DNA from: Halovulum marinum
Lineage (GTDB): Bacteria > Pseudomonadota > Alphaproteobacteria > Rhodobacterales > Rhodobacteraceae
Assembly (NCBI RefSeq): GCF_009697225.1
Contig: NZ_WIND01000001.1
Span: forward strand, 62,001 to 126,000
Length of the DNA: 64,000 bases
Direction of reading: 5' to 3'
A program made the translations under genes and the position numbers. A model generated the notes under the pieces. The model searched no databases and was not told the DNA's origin. It saw only the letters and a program-made list of their open reading frames with translations. Below, piece after piece: positions 47,393 through 57,022 of this stretch (within the stretch, counting starts at the first letter, position 1; every line of letters begins with the position of its first letter).

Positions 47393-48673
47393 TCAGCCGG
47401 CCTCGGTGCGCAACTGTGGCCGTGCGGACTCGGATCGCCAGGCGACCGACTGGTAGGGATCGCGGTCGGCCAGCATCACGTCGATCACATGGCGCAGCGC
47501 GTCGGCCCGCCCCGAGGCGGTGTAGAAGCCGCCGGGAAACTGCGAGGTCTGCAACAGGAACTGCCGGTAGGCCATGTAGGCGTCCAGGTCCGGCCGCCGC
47601 GGATTGGCGAAGAATTCGTCGATCGGCTGGTGCGAGACCAGTTCCGGCTTGTCGTAGACCGAGCGGCCGAAGGCGCGCAGCGGCAGGCCGCGCCACAGCG
47701 CCTGCTGGCCCGCGGTGGAGTTCACGGTGACGGCGGTGGAGGCGTTGTCCAGCATCTCGCCCAGGCGGCCGCCGCGGATCATCTGCACCCGCCCGGCGAT
47801 GCCGTGGCGCCGCGCCGCCGCCATGATCAGCCGGAACAACGGCTCGCGCCCGTCCTCAAGCGGGTGGGTCTTGAACACCAGCCGGTGGTGCGGCGGCGCG
47901 CCCCGCGCGAAACCCTTGCAGCACAGGTCGATGAAGTCCGAGATGTGCTGGAAATCCGAGTGATCGCGGAACGAGCTGTCGTGCGCCAGCTGCAGCAGCA
48001 CGAGGTGGTAGTTCGCGCCGCTGGTCTTCAGCTTGCGCGTCTCGACCCGGCGCTCGAGCGTGTGCAGCGGCAGCAGCGCCAGACGCTTGATGTAGAGCGA
48101 CCATTCCCGCTTGACCGAGATCGTCCGGTGCGGCCGGAAGCAGCGGTAGCGGCGGTTCGCGAACAGGATCCGCCAGTGATACAGCGCGCCGTACCACATG
48201 TGATGGTAGATCGAGCCCCACTGTGCCGGCGCTTCGGGCAGCTTGTCGGGGTTGCACCCCAGCATCGCCCGCATCTCGGACACCTGCATGTTCATCAGGC
48301 GCGAGTTGCCGTTCACCCCGTCACGTTCGTAGGTGACCCAGTAGGGGCGCAGGTAGCCTTCCTCGAAGCAGTGCACCGACAGGCCGCGCAGCCGCGCCAC
48401 GCGGCGGGCGATGGCGTGCACCGGCCGGGTGTCGCCGTAGAGAACCAGATCGGTCACCGGGTTGACGTCGAGAAAGGCGCTCAGCACCGCCTCCCATTCC
48501 GAGACATCCCGGAGGAAGGGGGTGTAGGCGTCGCGATGCGGCCAGTAGTGCTGGTCGCCGGCGTTGAACCCGATCCGGTGCACCTGCGTCCCGGCCAGCC
48601 GCAGCTGCCGCGCCAGGTCGCCGAAGAAGGGACCGTGCGGCCCCTGCAAGAACAGGAAGTACCTGTCGCTCAT
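47393..48673 (-). CDS. kpsS: capsule polysaccharide synthesis protein KpsS-like
   Basis: A 426-residue protein with the KpsS pattern: start FLFLQGPHGPFFGDLARQLR, then VHCFEEGYLRPYWVTYERDG and a late block TAVTVNSTAGQQALWRGLPL. KpsS adds the first Kdo of the beta-Kdo linker to phosphatidylglycerol. The start (MSDRYF) is preferred to an ATG six codons earlier because it matches the family. It is separated from the OPX gene by about 70 bases on the same strand, so the three genes probably form one transcription unit. Confidence 0.85.
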   Translation of the reverse strand: MSDRYFLFLQGPHGPFFGDLARQLRLAGTQVHRIGFNAGDQHYWPHRDAYTPFLRDVSEWEAVLSAFLDVNPVTDLVLYGDTRPVHAIARRVARLRGLSVHCFEEGYLRPYWVTYERDGVNGNSRLMNMQVSEMRAMLGCNPDKLPEAPAQWGSIYHHMWYGALYHWRILFANRRYRCFRPHRTISVKREWSLYIKRLALLPLHTLERRVETRKLKTSGANYHLVLLQLAHDSSFRDHSDFQHISDFIDLCCKGFARGAPPHHRLVFKTHPLEDGREPLFRLIMAAARRHGIAGRVQMIRGGRLGEMLDNASTAVTVNSTAGQQALWRGLPLRAFGRSVYDKPELVSHQPIDEFFANPRRPDLDAYMAYRQFLLQTSQFPGGFYTASGRADALRHVIDVMLADRDPYQSVAWRSESARPQLRTEAG

Positions 48674-48842
48674 CCTAACGCCCTGCCCCAATCGGTTTTT
48701 CTTGATCCTCTAGCACGAATCATCCGGTTTCCAATCGTGTCCCGTCGATACAGCCCGCGATGGGCGGGATTATGTCGCCCTTGCCCACGGAATGGGCATC
48801 CAGTATCCCGCCAGTGGTGCTCGCGAGCAGGATAGGGACCCG

Positions 48843-49466
48843 ATGTTTACCGGAATCATAACAGACGTGGGCGAAGTCGCGGAGGTGAGCGGCCGCGGCG
48901 ACCTGCGCGCCCGGCTGATCACGGCCTTTCCGGCCGGGGGCATCGCGCTGGGCGCCTCGATCGCCTGCGCCGGCGTCTGCCTGACCGTGGTCGACCGCGG
49001 CAGCGGCGACGCGCCCGGCATCGCCGGCGACTGGTTCGACGTCGACATCTCGGCCGAGACGCTGTCGAAGACCACGCTGGGCGCCTGGACCCCCGGCACC
49101 CGCGTCAACCTGGAGCGCGCCCTGCGCGTCGGCGAGGAACTGGGCGGGCACATCGTTTCGGGGCACGTCGACGGCACCGCCGAGGTGCTGTCCGCCGAGG
49201 ACTCGGGCGACAGCACCGTGATGACCTTCGAGGCGCCCGCGCACCTGGCGAGGTTCATCGCCCCCAAGGGGTCGGTGGCGCTGGACGGCACCTCGCTGAC
49301 GGTGAACGACGTCGACGGGCCGCGCTTCACCGTCAACTTCATCCCCCACACCAAGGCCCACACCACCTGGGGCGCGGTGCGGCCGGGCGCCCGCGTGAAC
49401 CTGGAGGTGGACACGATGGCGCGCTACGTCGCCCGGCTCGACGACATGCGGAGCAGCGGAGCATGA
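48843..49466 (+). CDS. ribE: riboflavin synthase (alpha subunit)
   Basis: Dismutates two molecules of 6,7-dimethyl-8-ribityllumazine to riboflavin. The 207-residue protein has the canonical start MFTGIITDVGEV and two tandem lumazine-binding repeats, each with a GxxLTV-type turn (SIACAGVCLTVVDRG in the first, VALDGTSLTVNDVDG in the second) and the central GGHIVSGHVDGTAEV. A longer frame upstream is rejected. No FMN riboswitch structure could be recognised upstream. The stop overlaps ribBA (ATGA). Confidence 0.95.
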   Translation: MFTGIITDVGEVAEVSGRGDLRARLITAFPAGGIALGASIACAGVCLTVVDRGSGDAPGIAGDWFDVDISAETLSKTTLGAWTPGTRVNLERALRVGEELGGHIVSGHVDGTAEVLSAEDSGDSTVMTFEAPAHLARFIAPKGSVALDGTSLTVNDVDGPRFTVNFIPHTKAHTTWGAVRPGARVNLEVDTMARYVARLDDMRSSGA

Positions 49467-50563
49467 GCGACACCGGGAACTACGCCGCGGCGATCTCGTC
49501 CATCGACGAGATCATCGCGGACGCGCGCAACGGGCGCATGTTCATCCTGGTCGACCACGAGGACCGCGAGAACGAGGGCGACCTGGTGATCCCGGCGCAG
49601 ATGGCGACCCCGGACGCGATCAACTTCATGGCCACCCACGGCCGCGGGCTGATCTGCCTTTCGCTGCCCGGCGCGCGGCTGGACGCGCTGGGCCTGCCGC
49701 TGATGGCGGCGTCGAACTCGTCGCGGCACGAGACCGCGTTCACCGTCTCGATCGAGGCGCGCGAGGGGGTGACCACCGGCATCTCGGCACACGACCGGGC
49801 GCGCACCGTCTCGGTGGCGATCGACCCGCTGTCGAAGCCGCAGGACATCGCCACTCCGGGGCATGTGTTCCCGCTGCGCGCCCGCGACGGCGGCGTGCTG
49901 GTCCGCGCCGGCCACACCGAGGCGGCGGTGGACATCGCCCGGCTGGCGGGGCTGAACCCGTCGGGGGTGATCTGCGAGATCATGAAGGAGGACGGGTCGA
50001 TGGCCCGGCTGCCGGACCTGATCGCCTTCGCGCAGCTGCACGGGCTGAGGATCGGCACGATCAGCGACCTGATCGCCTATCGCCGCCGCTACGACAACCT
50101 GGTCCGCGAGAGCGCCGTGCAGCACATGGAATCGGAATACGGCGGCGAGTGGCTGCTGCGCGTCTACACCGACGAGACCGCCGGCGCCGAGCACCTGGTG
50201 CTGACCAAGGGCGACATCTCGACCGCCGAGCCGGTGCTGGTGCGGATGCACGCCGCCAACCCGCTGGAGGACATGCTGGGGATGCGCCCCGGCCGCTCGC
50301 ACCAGCTGGCGGACGCGATGCGGATGATCGCCGCCGAGGGCCGCGGCGTCGTGGTGCTGCTGCGCGACATGTCGATGAAGCTGAACTTCGGCGACGAGGG
50401 CGCGCCGCAGACGCTGCGGCAGTACGGGCTGGGGGCGCAGATCCTGGGCTCGCTGGGCATCCACGAGATGGTGCTGCTGACCAACTCGCCCAGCCCCAAG
50501 GTCGTCGGCCTGGAGGGCTACGGGCTGTCGATCGCCGGCACGCGGCGGATCGAGCTTCCCTGA
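49463..50563 (+). CDS. ribB: 3,4-dihydroxy-2-butanone 4-phosphate synthase with degenerate GTP cyclohydrolase II domain
   Basis: A 366-residue RibBA-type fusion. The RibB half (residues about 1-205) is intact, with ILVDHEDRENEGDLVIPAQM, FMATHGRGLICL and the HTEAAVDIARLAG region, and makes the four-carbon riboflavin precursor. The C-terminal half is RibA-like, but the zinc site that should read Cys-x10-Cys-x-Cys is absent: the corresponding stretch is ANPLEDMLGMRPGRSHQL with no cysteines. Such RibBX hybrids with inactive cyclohydrolase domains are known in proteobacteria. A separate RibA would then be needed elsewhere. Confidence 0.85.
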   Translation: MSDTGNYAAAISSIDEIIADARNGRMFILVDHEDRENEGDLVIPAQMATPDAINFMATHGRGLICLSLPGARLDALGLPLMAASNSSRHETAFTVSIEAREGVTTGISAHDRARTVSVAIDPLSKPQDIATPGHVFPLRARDGGVLVRAGHTEAAVDIARLAGLNPSGVICEIMKEDGSMARLPDLIAFAQLHGLRIGTISDLIAYRRRYDNLVRESAVQHMESEYGGEWLLRVYTDETAGAEHLVLTKGDISTAEPVLVRMHAANPLEDMLGMRPGRSHQLADAMRMIAAEGRGVVVLLRDMSMKLNFGDEGAPQTLRQYGLGAQILGSLGIHEMVLLTNSPSPKVVGLEGYGLSIAGTRRIELP

Positions 50564-50564
50564 G

Positions 50565-51650
50565 ATGCGGCGCAAACAAGTGGGCCGCATACTTCTTGCG
50601 GTTTTGGCCGGTGTACTAATACTCCCATTGGTTTGGGTAGCGAGTGCGACCACCGGCGCCGAGCGGCTGCAACGGCTGGCAGAGCTGACGGGCTATCGCC
50701 TGCGTGGTTCGAACTTCGATCCGGTGGATGGGGAAACGAAGGGTGTCTTTCGTGGCTCTCCTTCGCATGTAACTCTCACAGGACAGATCTACCACGACCT
50801 GATCGTCGCTCAGCAGTGGGGGCAACGTGTTTCCCGCCTGGATACCGCCGGTTCGGTGGTCTGGAGCGTAAAAACAAGCTTACCTGTAGTCGGCGCGGAA
50901 CTCTTCGATGATCATCTCGTCGTCGCAACGTTGGACAGGGTCATTGCATTGGCCCCCGAAAACGGACGCCAGGTCTGGGAACGTATGATCGACTTCACTC
51001 CTTCGGGTCTCGGGCGCGCAACGGGTGCTGCGATATTGCTTCCTCCGGCAGCGGAAGCTGCTCCCCTGGCAGTGAGTTCGGCGGACGGCGAAACCAGCAC
51101 GCTGCCCGTTCTTCCGCTTGGGATGGCGCGTCACCTGATCGTTCGAGATAACGAGATCATCATCGCCAGAACTTTCGACCACCAAGTGACCAGAACCGGT
51201 ACCGACGGAAGCCCAATCAATAGTATAGATTCATATTTTCCAAACTACGTTCAAGTTCTGGACGGCGATACGATTGCCGTCGCAGAAGAACACGCCAACC
51301 GGATCGTCCGCGTCAGTTTTTCGACTGGAGCCCGGACCAGCTTTGCCAGTTGTGCACACCCATTGTTCGCCGATACGACAACGACCCCAGCGACGATAGT
51401 GGCACGACAAGCACGCACCGCTACTTCAACCCGCGGCGTCAATGCCCCTCGATCCCTTTGTGACAGCCGTGTGCAATCCGATGCTATTTATTCGCCGAAC
51501 GGCTTTCATGTCGTCGATCAGCGATATATCTACGTCGCCGACACGGACAATCATCGTATTGTGCTGTTCGACGTGAACACCGGAAACCGGATCGGAACCC
51601 TCACCGGGTTCAATAATCCGATCAGGGTCATCGCGATCCAACCTAAGTGA
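50565..51650 (+). CDS. membrane-anchored beta-propeller-like protein, atypical composition
   Basis: A 361-residue protein of unknown function with an N-terminal signal anchor (ILLAVLAGVLILPLVWVASA). The rest is strand-rich, with repeats resembling NHL/PQQ-type propeller blades: LDTAGSVVWSVKTSLPVVG, LDRVIALAPENGRQVWERM, and near the end YIYVADTDNHRIVLFD. DNA of this gene is clearly lower in GC than its neighbours and uses AT-ending codons freely. It starts one base after the ribBA stop and its own stop touches the ribH leader, so it is transcribed with the riboflavin genes. It is likely a horizontally acquired insertion. Confidence 0.7.
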   Translation: MRRKQVGRILLAVLAGVLILPLVWVASATTGAERLQRLAELTGYRLRGSNFDPVDGETKGVFRGSPSHVTLTGQIYHDLIVAQQWGQRVSRLDTAGSVVWSVKTSLPVVGAELFDDHLVVATLDRVIALAPENGRQVWERMIDFTPSGLGRATGAAILLPPAAEAAPLAVSSADGETSTLPVLPLGMARHLIVRDNEIIIARTFDHQVTRTGTDGSPINSIDSYFPNYVQVLDGDTIAVAEEHANRIVRVSFSTGARTSFASCAHPLFADTTTTPATIVARQARTATSTRGVNAPRSLCDSRVQSDAIYSPNGFHVVDQRYIYVADTDNHRIVLFDVNTGNRIGTLTGFNNPIRVIAIQPK

Positions 51651-51670
51651 CGCCGCAGGAGACCGCGCCC

Positions 51671-52210
51671 ATGGCCACCGCCATCACCCATCACGCCCTG
51701 CCCGCCCCGGTCTTCGACCGGCCGACGCGGGTGCTGATCGTAGTCGCCCCCTATTACAAGGACATCGCGGACCAGCTGCTGCAGGGCGCCCGCGCCGCCT
51801 GCGAGGCCGCCCGCGCGATGCACGACACCGTCGAGGTGCCCGGCGCGCTGGAGGTGCCGCAGGCGATCGCGCTGGCCGCCGCCAGCGGCGAGTACGACGG
51901 CTATGTCGGCCTGGGCTGCGTGATCCGCGGCGAGACCACGCATTACGACACCGTGTGCAACGACAGCTCGCGCGGGCTGATGGAGCTGGGCCTGCGGGGC
52001 CTGTGCGTCGGCAACGGCATCCTGACCGTCGAGAACGTCGAGCAGGCGCAGGTTCGCGCCGAGGCCGCGGGCCAGAACAAGGGCGGCGGCGCGGCCGAGG
52101 CGGCGCTGCACCTGATCGCGCTGAAGCGGCGCTTCGCGCGTCCGGCGCCGGCGCTGCCCGAAGGCAGCTTCCAGGTCGCGGGCATGCCCGGCACCGGGGG
52201 ATCCGCGTGA
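51671..52210 (+). CDS. ribH: 6,7-dimethyl-8-ribityllumazine synthase
   Basis: Condenses 3,4-dihydroxy-2-butanone 4-phosphate with the pyrimidine precursor to lumazine, the substrate of RibE. The 179-residue protein has VLIVVAPYYKDIADQLLQGA, the substrate block VEVPGALEVPQAIALAA, and VGLGCVIRGETTHYDTVCND with the catalytic His. The C-terminal tail is longer than usual (PALPEGSFQVAGMPG). The ATG follows GCAGGAGACCGCGCCC; a GTG eight codons upstream overlapping the previous stop is an alternative. Confidence 0.93.
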   Translation: MATAITHHALPAPVFDRPTRVLIVVAPYYKDIADQLLQGARAACEAARAMHDTVEVPGALEVPQAIALAAASGEYDGYVGLGCVIRGETTHYDTVCNDSSRGLMELGLRGLCVGNGILTVENVEQAQVRAEAAGQNKGGGAAEAALHLIALKRRFARPAPALPEGSFQVAGMPGTGGSA

Positions 52211-52698
52211 TGGCCGGCTCCGGGGACAGGGCCGACCGCAAGGAGGCGGCGCGGCAGATGCGCTCGGCCGCACGGCTGTTCGCGACCCAGGCGCTGTTCC
52301 AGATGGAGGCCGCGGACGCCACCCTGGCCGACGTGCAGGAAGAGTTCGAGACCCACCGCTTCGGCGCCGAGATCGACGGCGACACCTATGCCGAGGCCGA
52401 TCTGGACCTGTTCCGCACCATCCTGCACGGCGCCGTGGACCGGCAGGCGCGGATCGACCGGCTGACCGACGCCGCGCTGGTCGAGAAATGGCCGATCGCC
52501 CGGATCGACCCGACGCTGCGCGCGCTGTTCCGTGCCGCCGGCGCCGAGATGCTGACCACCGAGGTGCCGCCGCGGGTGGCGATCAACGAGTATGTCGACG
52601 TCGCCAAGGCGTTCTTCCCCGACGGCCGCGAGCCCAAATTCGTCAACGCCGTGCTGGACCACATGGCGCGGGAGATGCACCCCGAGGCCTTTACCTGA
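52210..52698 (+). CDS. nusB: transcription antitermination factor NusB
   Basis: A 162-residue all-helical protein that binds boxA RNA with S10 (NusE) to support rRNA antitermination. Family features are AARLFATQALFQMEAADAT at the start, LIEKWPIARIDP-like LVEKWPIARIDPTLRALF in the centre and VAINEYVDVAKAFFPDGREP near the end, followed by FVNAVLDHMARE. It begins in an overlap with ribH (GTGATG). The ribH-nusB link is conserved in many proteobacteria. A short basic N-terminus precedes the domain. Confidence 0.93.
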   Translation: MAGSGDRADRKEAARQMRSAARLFATQALFQMEAADATLADVQEEFETHRFGAEIDGDTYAEADLDLFRTILHGAVDRQARIDRLTDAALVEKWPIARIDPTLRALFRAAGAEMLTTEVPPRVAINEYVDVAKAFFPDGREPKFVNAVLDHMAREMHPEAFT

Positions 52699-52781
52699 GC
52701 CGAGCTTGCCGCTTGCAATGCCGCGGCGCACAAGCCTAGGCTTGCGCCGACACGCCGAAGGCCGAAGGGAAACTGCAAGCG

Positions 52782-53507
52782 GTGATCCGAACCAGCCTGA
52801 TCCGCGGGCTCTTTGCGCTTGGCCTCGGCGCTGGCGTGGCCGTGTCGCAGGAGGCGCCGCGGATCACCGGCCATGCGTTCGAGACCAATCCCGCCTACGA
52901 GCGCCGGGTGCTGCTGAACCGGCTGCAGACCGATCTGGTCTACGTCGACCGGCTGCGCGGCGAGATCCCGCTGGACGCCGCACCGGCGCCCCCGGACGCG
53001 CGCGCGGCCGAACCGGCGTCGGACCGGTCCGGGGTCCTGCGGCTGACGACGCGGCTGGCGCTGCTGCTGCTGGTCGGGCTGGCGGCGGTCGCGCTGTTCC
53101 GGCGCCGCGGCTGGCTGGCAGAGCGGTTCGGCCCGCTGCCGCAGGGCCGGCGCGCGCGCCGCACGGCGGCGCCGGCGCGCCCGGATGCGGCGCCGGCGGA
53201 GGGCGCGGCGCTGCTGGCGCGGCTGCGTGCGATGACCGACCGCCGCGCCGCGCTGGTCGCGCTGCTGTCGGCGACGCTGGACGCGGCAGCCGAGCAGAAC
53301 GGGCTGCGCCTGGGCCGCTCCGAGACCGCCCGGGAGCTGCTGCGCCGCCTGCCCCGCGACTGGCCGCACCTGCCGGCGCTGCGCACGCTGGTGATGACCG
53401 AGGAGCTGGTGCAGTTCGGCGGCCGCCCGCTGCCCGGGCCGACCTTCCACGCCTGCCTCGGCGCCGCCGCGCCGATCCTGACCCCGGCGCAGGGGGCGGC
53501 GGCGTGA
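52782..53507 (+). CDS. DUF4129-like membrane protein of the MoxR cluster
   Basis: A 241-residue protein with a weak N-terminal signal or anchor, a clear transmembrane helix near residues 90-105 (LTTRLALLLLVGLAAVALF), and a C-terminal cytoplasmic helical domain (SETARELLRRLPRDWPHL, then LVMTEELVQFGGRPLPG) of DUF4129 type. The start is a GTG. It opens the MoxR-associated cluster, and its stop overlaps the next gene by GTGA. Function unknown; members of this cluster type are linked to MoxR ATPase pathways. Confidence 0.7.
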   Translation: MIRTSLIRGLFALGLGAGVAVSQEAPRITGHAFETNPAYERRVLLNRLQTDLVYVDRLRGEIPLDAAPAPPDARAAEPASDRSGVLRLTTRLALLLLVGLAAVALFRRRGWLAERFGPLPQGRRARRTAAPARPDAAPAEGAALLARLRAMTDRRAALVALLSATLDAAAEQNGLRLGRSETARELLRRLPRDWPHLPALRTLVMTEELVQFGGRPLPGPTFHACLGAAAPILTPAQGAAA

Positions 53508-54755
53508 GCGCGGGCCGCGGCGCCGAACTGGCCGCCATCGTCGCCGTCGCCGTGGTGGCGCTGAGCGTGGGCTGGATGGTCGCGCGCGGCGGCCAGGTGC
53601 CGGTCGAGCGCTCGGCCGTCGGCCTCCGCGGGCTGGTCAGCTGGATGCGCGGGCAGGACGCCGAAATCCGCTATGCCAGCTTCGGCACCGTCGCGCCCGG
53701 CAGCGTCGGGCTGCGGGTGATCCCGGTGCTCGACACCGACCTCGACGCCGAGTTCAGCCGGCCCGAGGCGCGGCGCGACTGGCTGATGACCGGGACCGAG
53801 CGCGACCTGTCGCGCGGCGTGCTGATCCGCAAGGCGGCGCTGCTGCCCAGCCTGGTGGTGCTGCCGAAGTGGACGCGCGCGGTGCGCCACACCGGCTATG
53901 CCCACGAAAGCCTGCTGCTGCCGGGTGCCGACGCCGCCGCCGCCGCGCGCGCCTTCGACGCGCTGCCGGCGCCGCTGCTGCGCCCGGGCGGCGTGCTGCG
54001 CTTCGACGCCGGCGGCGGGTACGGCGGGCTGCTCTACGAGCCGCAGCTGTTCGCGCCGCGGCTGGCCGCCGGCTGCGCGCCGGAGCTGTCGGCGGGGCCG
54101 GGGCACCTGCTGATCCGCTGCGACCGCGGCGGCGGCCCGGTCTGGCTGCTGTCCGACCCCGACCTGATCAACAACCACGGCCTGCGGCTGGCCGGCAACG
54201 CCGACGCCGCCGCGCAGCTGCTGACCCGGATCGCCGGCGGCGGGCCGATCCTGATCGACACCACCAACCACATCTTCACCCTGGCCGACGCGCCCGCCGT
54301 CCGTCGCCGCGGCTGGGCCGACCTGGCACGGTTCTTCGCCTGGCCGCACGTTCTGGCCTGGTTCGGCCTCGGCGCGCTGACCGCGCTGCTGCTGTGGCGC
54401 AGCTGGGTGCGGTTCGGTCCGGCGCAGGTGCTGTACGACGACCGGCCGGGCGCCGCGCGCAGCGTGTCGATCGCCGCCAAGGCGCGGATCCTGCGGATGG
54501 CCGGCAACGATCCGCGCCTGTTCGCCGCCCATGTCGAGAACCGCCTGCGCCGGGTCGAGCGGCGGCTGTTCGGCCAGGCCGGCAGCGCCGAACCGGCGGC
54601 GCGGATCGCCGAGTTCGTGGCGCGCACCGACCCGGAGCTGGCCAAGGGGTTCAAGCACGCCGCCGCAGCCGCTATGACACCCGGGACCGGCACCCCGCCG
54701 GCGCAATTGCTGACCCTGCTCGACGGCTTCGAGCAGCAGGCCGAGAGGGTGCTGA

Positions 54756-54766
<11 letters not shown>
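53504..54766 (+). CDS. DUF4350-domain membrane protein
   Basis: A 420-residue protein with an N-terminal transmembrane helix ([19 protein letters not shown]). An extracytoplasmic DUF4350-like domain follows ([55 protein letters not shown]). A second membrane helix lies near residues 285-302 ([17 protein letters not shown]), with a cytoplasmic helical tail after it. The GTG start overlaps the preceding stop, and the end overlaps the moxR start by 11 bases. Its role in the MoxR system is unknown. Confidence 0.75.
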
Positions 54767-55708
<942 letters not shown>

Positions 55709-55712
<4 letters not shown>

Positions 55713-57022
55713 TCCGCCCCGGCCGGAGGCTGCTGCTTCTGGCGGGGGGCGCATTGGCGCTGACGGTGCTGCTGCTGGCGGCGGACGTGCTGCCGCCGCA
55801 GGCGGCGCTGGCGCTGTGGACGGTGCTGGCGGTGCTGGCGCTGGCCGACCTGGCGCTGGTGCCGGGGGCGCGCGCGCTCGACGTGGCGCTGGACGCTCCG
55901 GCCGAGGTGTTCGCCGGCGAGGACGTGCGGCTGCGGGTGCGCGTCGGCGCGCGCCGCGGACCGGTGCCGCCGGTGGCCGGCGCCCGCGCCGAGGCCGACG
56001 ACGCGCTGGGCGGGCTGACCCGGTTCGCGCTGGCGCCGGTCGCGCCGGACCGGGCCGACGGCGCCGTCACCCTGCACGCCGGCCGGCGCGGGCTGTTCCG
56101 GGTGGCGGCGGTCTGGCTGCGCTGGCCCAGCCCGCTGGCGCTGTGGGAGGTCGTCGCCCGCCTGCCGACGGACCTGGCGCTGCGCGTGGTGCCGAACATC
56201 CGCCCGGTGGTCTCGGGCACGATCGACGCTCAGGTCCGCTCGGAGCTGTACGGCGTCAAGGACACCGTCAGCCGCGGCGAGGGCTCGGAATTCCATCAGC
56301 TGGTCGAGTTCACCACCGGCATGGACACCCGCGCCATCGACTGGAAGCACTCGGCCCGCCACCGCGCGCTGGTCGCCAAGGAGATGCGCGCCGAGCGCAA
56401 CCACCAGATCATCCTGGCGCTGGACAACGGCTATCTGATGCGCGGCGAGGTCGCGGGGCTGGCGCGCATCGACCATGCGATCAACGCCGCGCTGGCGATG
56501 ACCTGGGCGGCCGGACTGGGCGGCGATCTGGTCGGGCTCTACAGCTTCGACGCCGAGCCGCGCCGCTACATCCCGCCGCAGCCGGGCCGCGCGGCGTTCC
56601 CGGCGCTGCGCTCGCAGCTGGCGGAGATGGGCTACAGCAGCGTCGAGAGCAACCACACGCTGGCGCTGGCGCATCTGAACGCGCGGCTGAAGCGGCGGTC
56701 GCTGATCGTGATCTTCTCGGATTTCGCCGACACCACCACCGCCGAGCTGCTGGTCGAGAACCTGCAGGTGCTGAACCGCGCCCACGTCATCGTCTTCGTC
56801 ACCCTGCGCGACCCGGAGCTCGAGACCCGGCAGGACGCGATGCCCGACAGCGCCGACGCGGTGGCCGAGGCGGTGGTCGCGGCCGACATGGCACGCGAGC
56901 GGCAACTGGTCCTCGACCGGCTGGCGCGGCTCGGCATACTATGTCTGGAAACCGCGCCGAACACGCTGACGGCGCGCCTGCTGAGCACCTATCTGGAGAT
57001 CAAGGCGCGGGAACTGATATGA
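55709..57022 (+). CDS. DUF58-domain protein (MoxR partner)
   Basis: A 437-residue protein with two N-terminal membrane helices ([19 protein letters not shown] and [19 protein letters not shown]), then an Ig-like extracytoplasmic or cytosolic region, and the DUF58 block [20 protein letters not shown], then [16 protein letters not shown]. The last half is VWA-like ([13 protein letters not shown] in place of the DxSxS MIDAS, so the metal site is incomplete). The start is GTG in a GTGA overlap with moxR. DUF58 proteins are regular MoxR partners; the process served is not established. Confidence 0.85.

Noticed and set aside
48674-48842. FMN riboswitch upstream of ribE
   Set aside because: The gap contains only short GC stems; the conserved RFN core could not be recognised.
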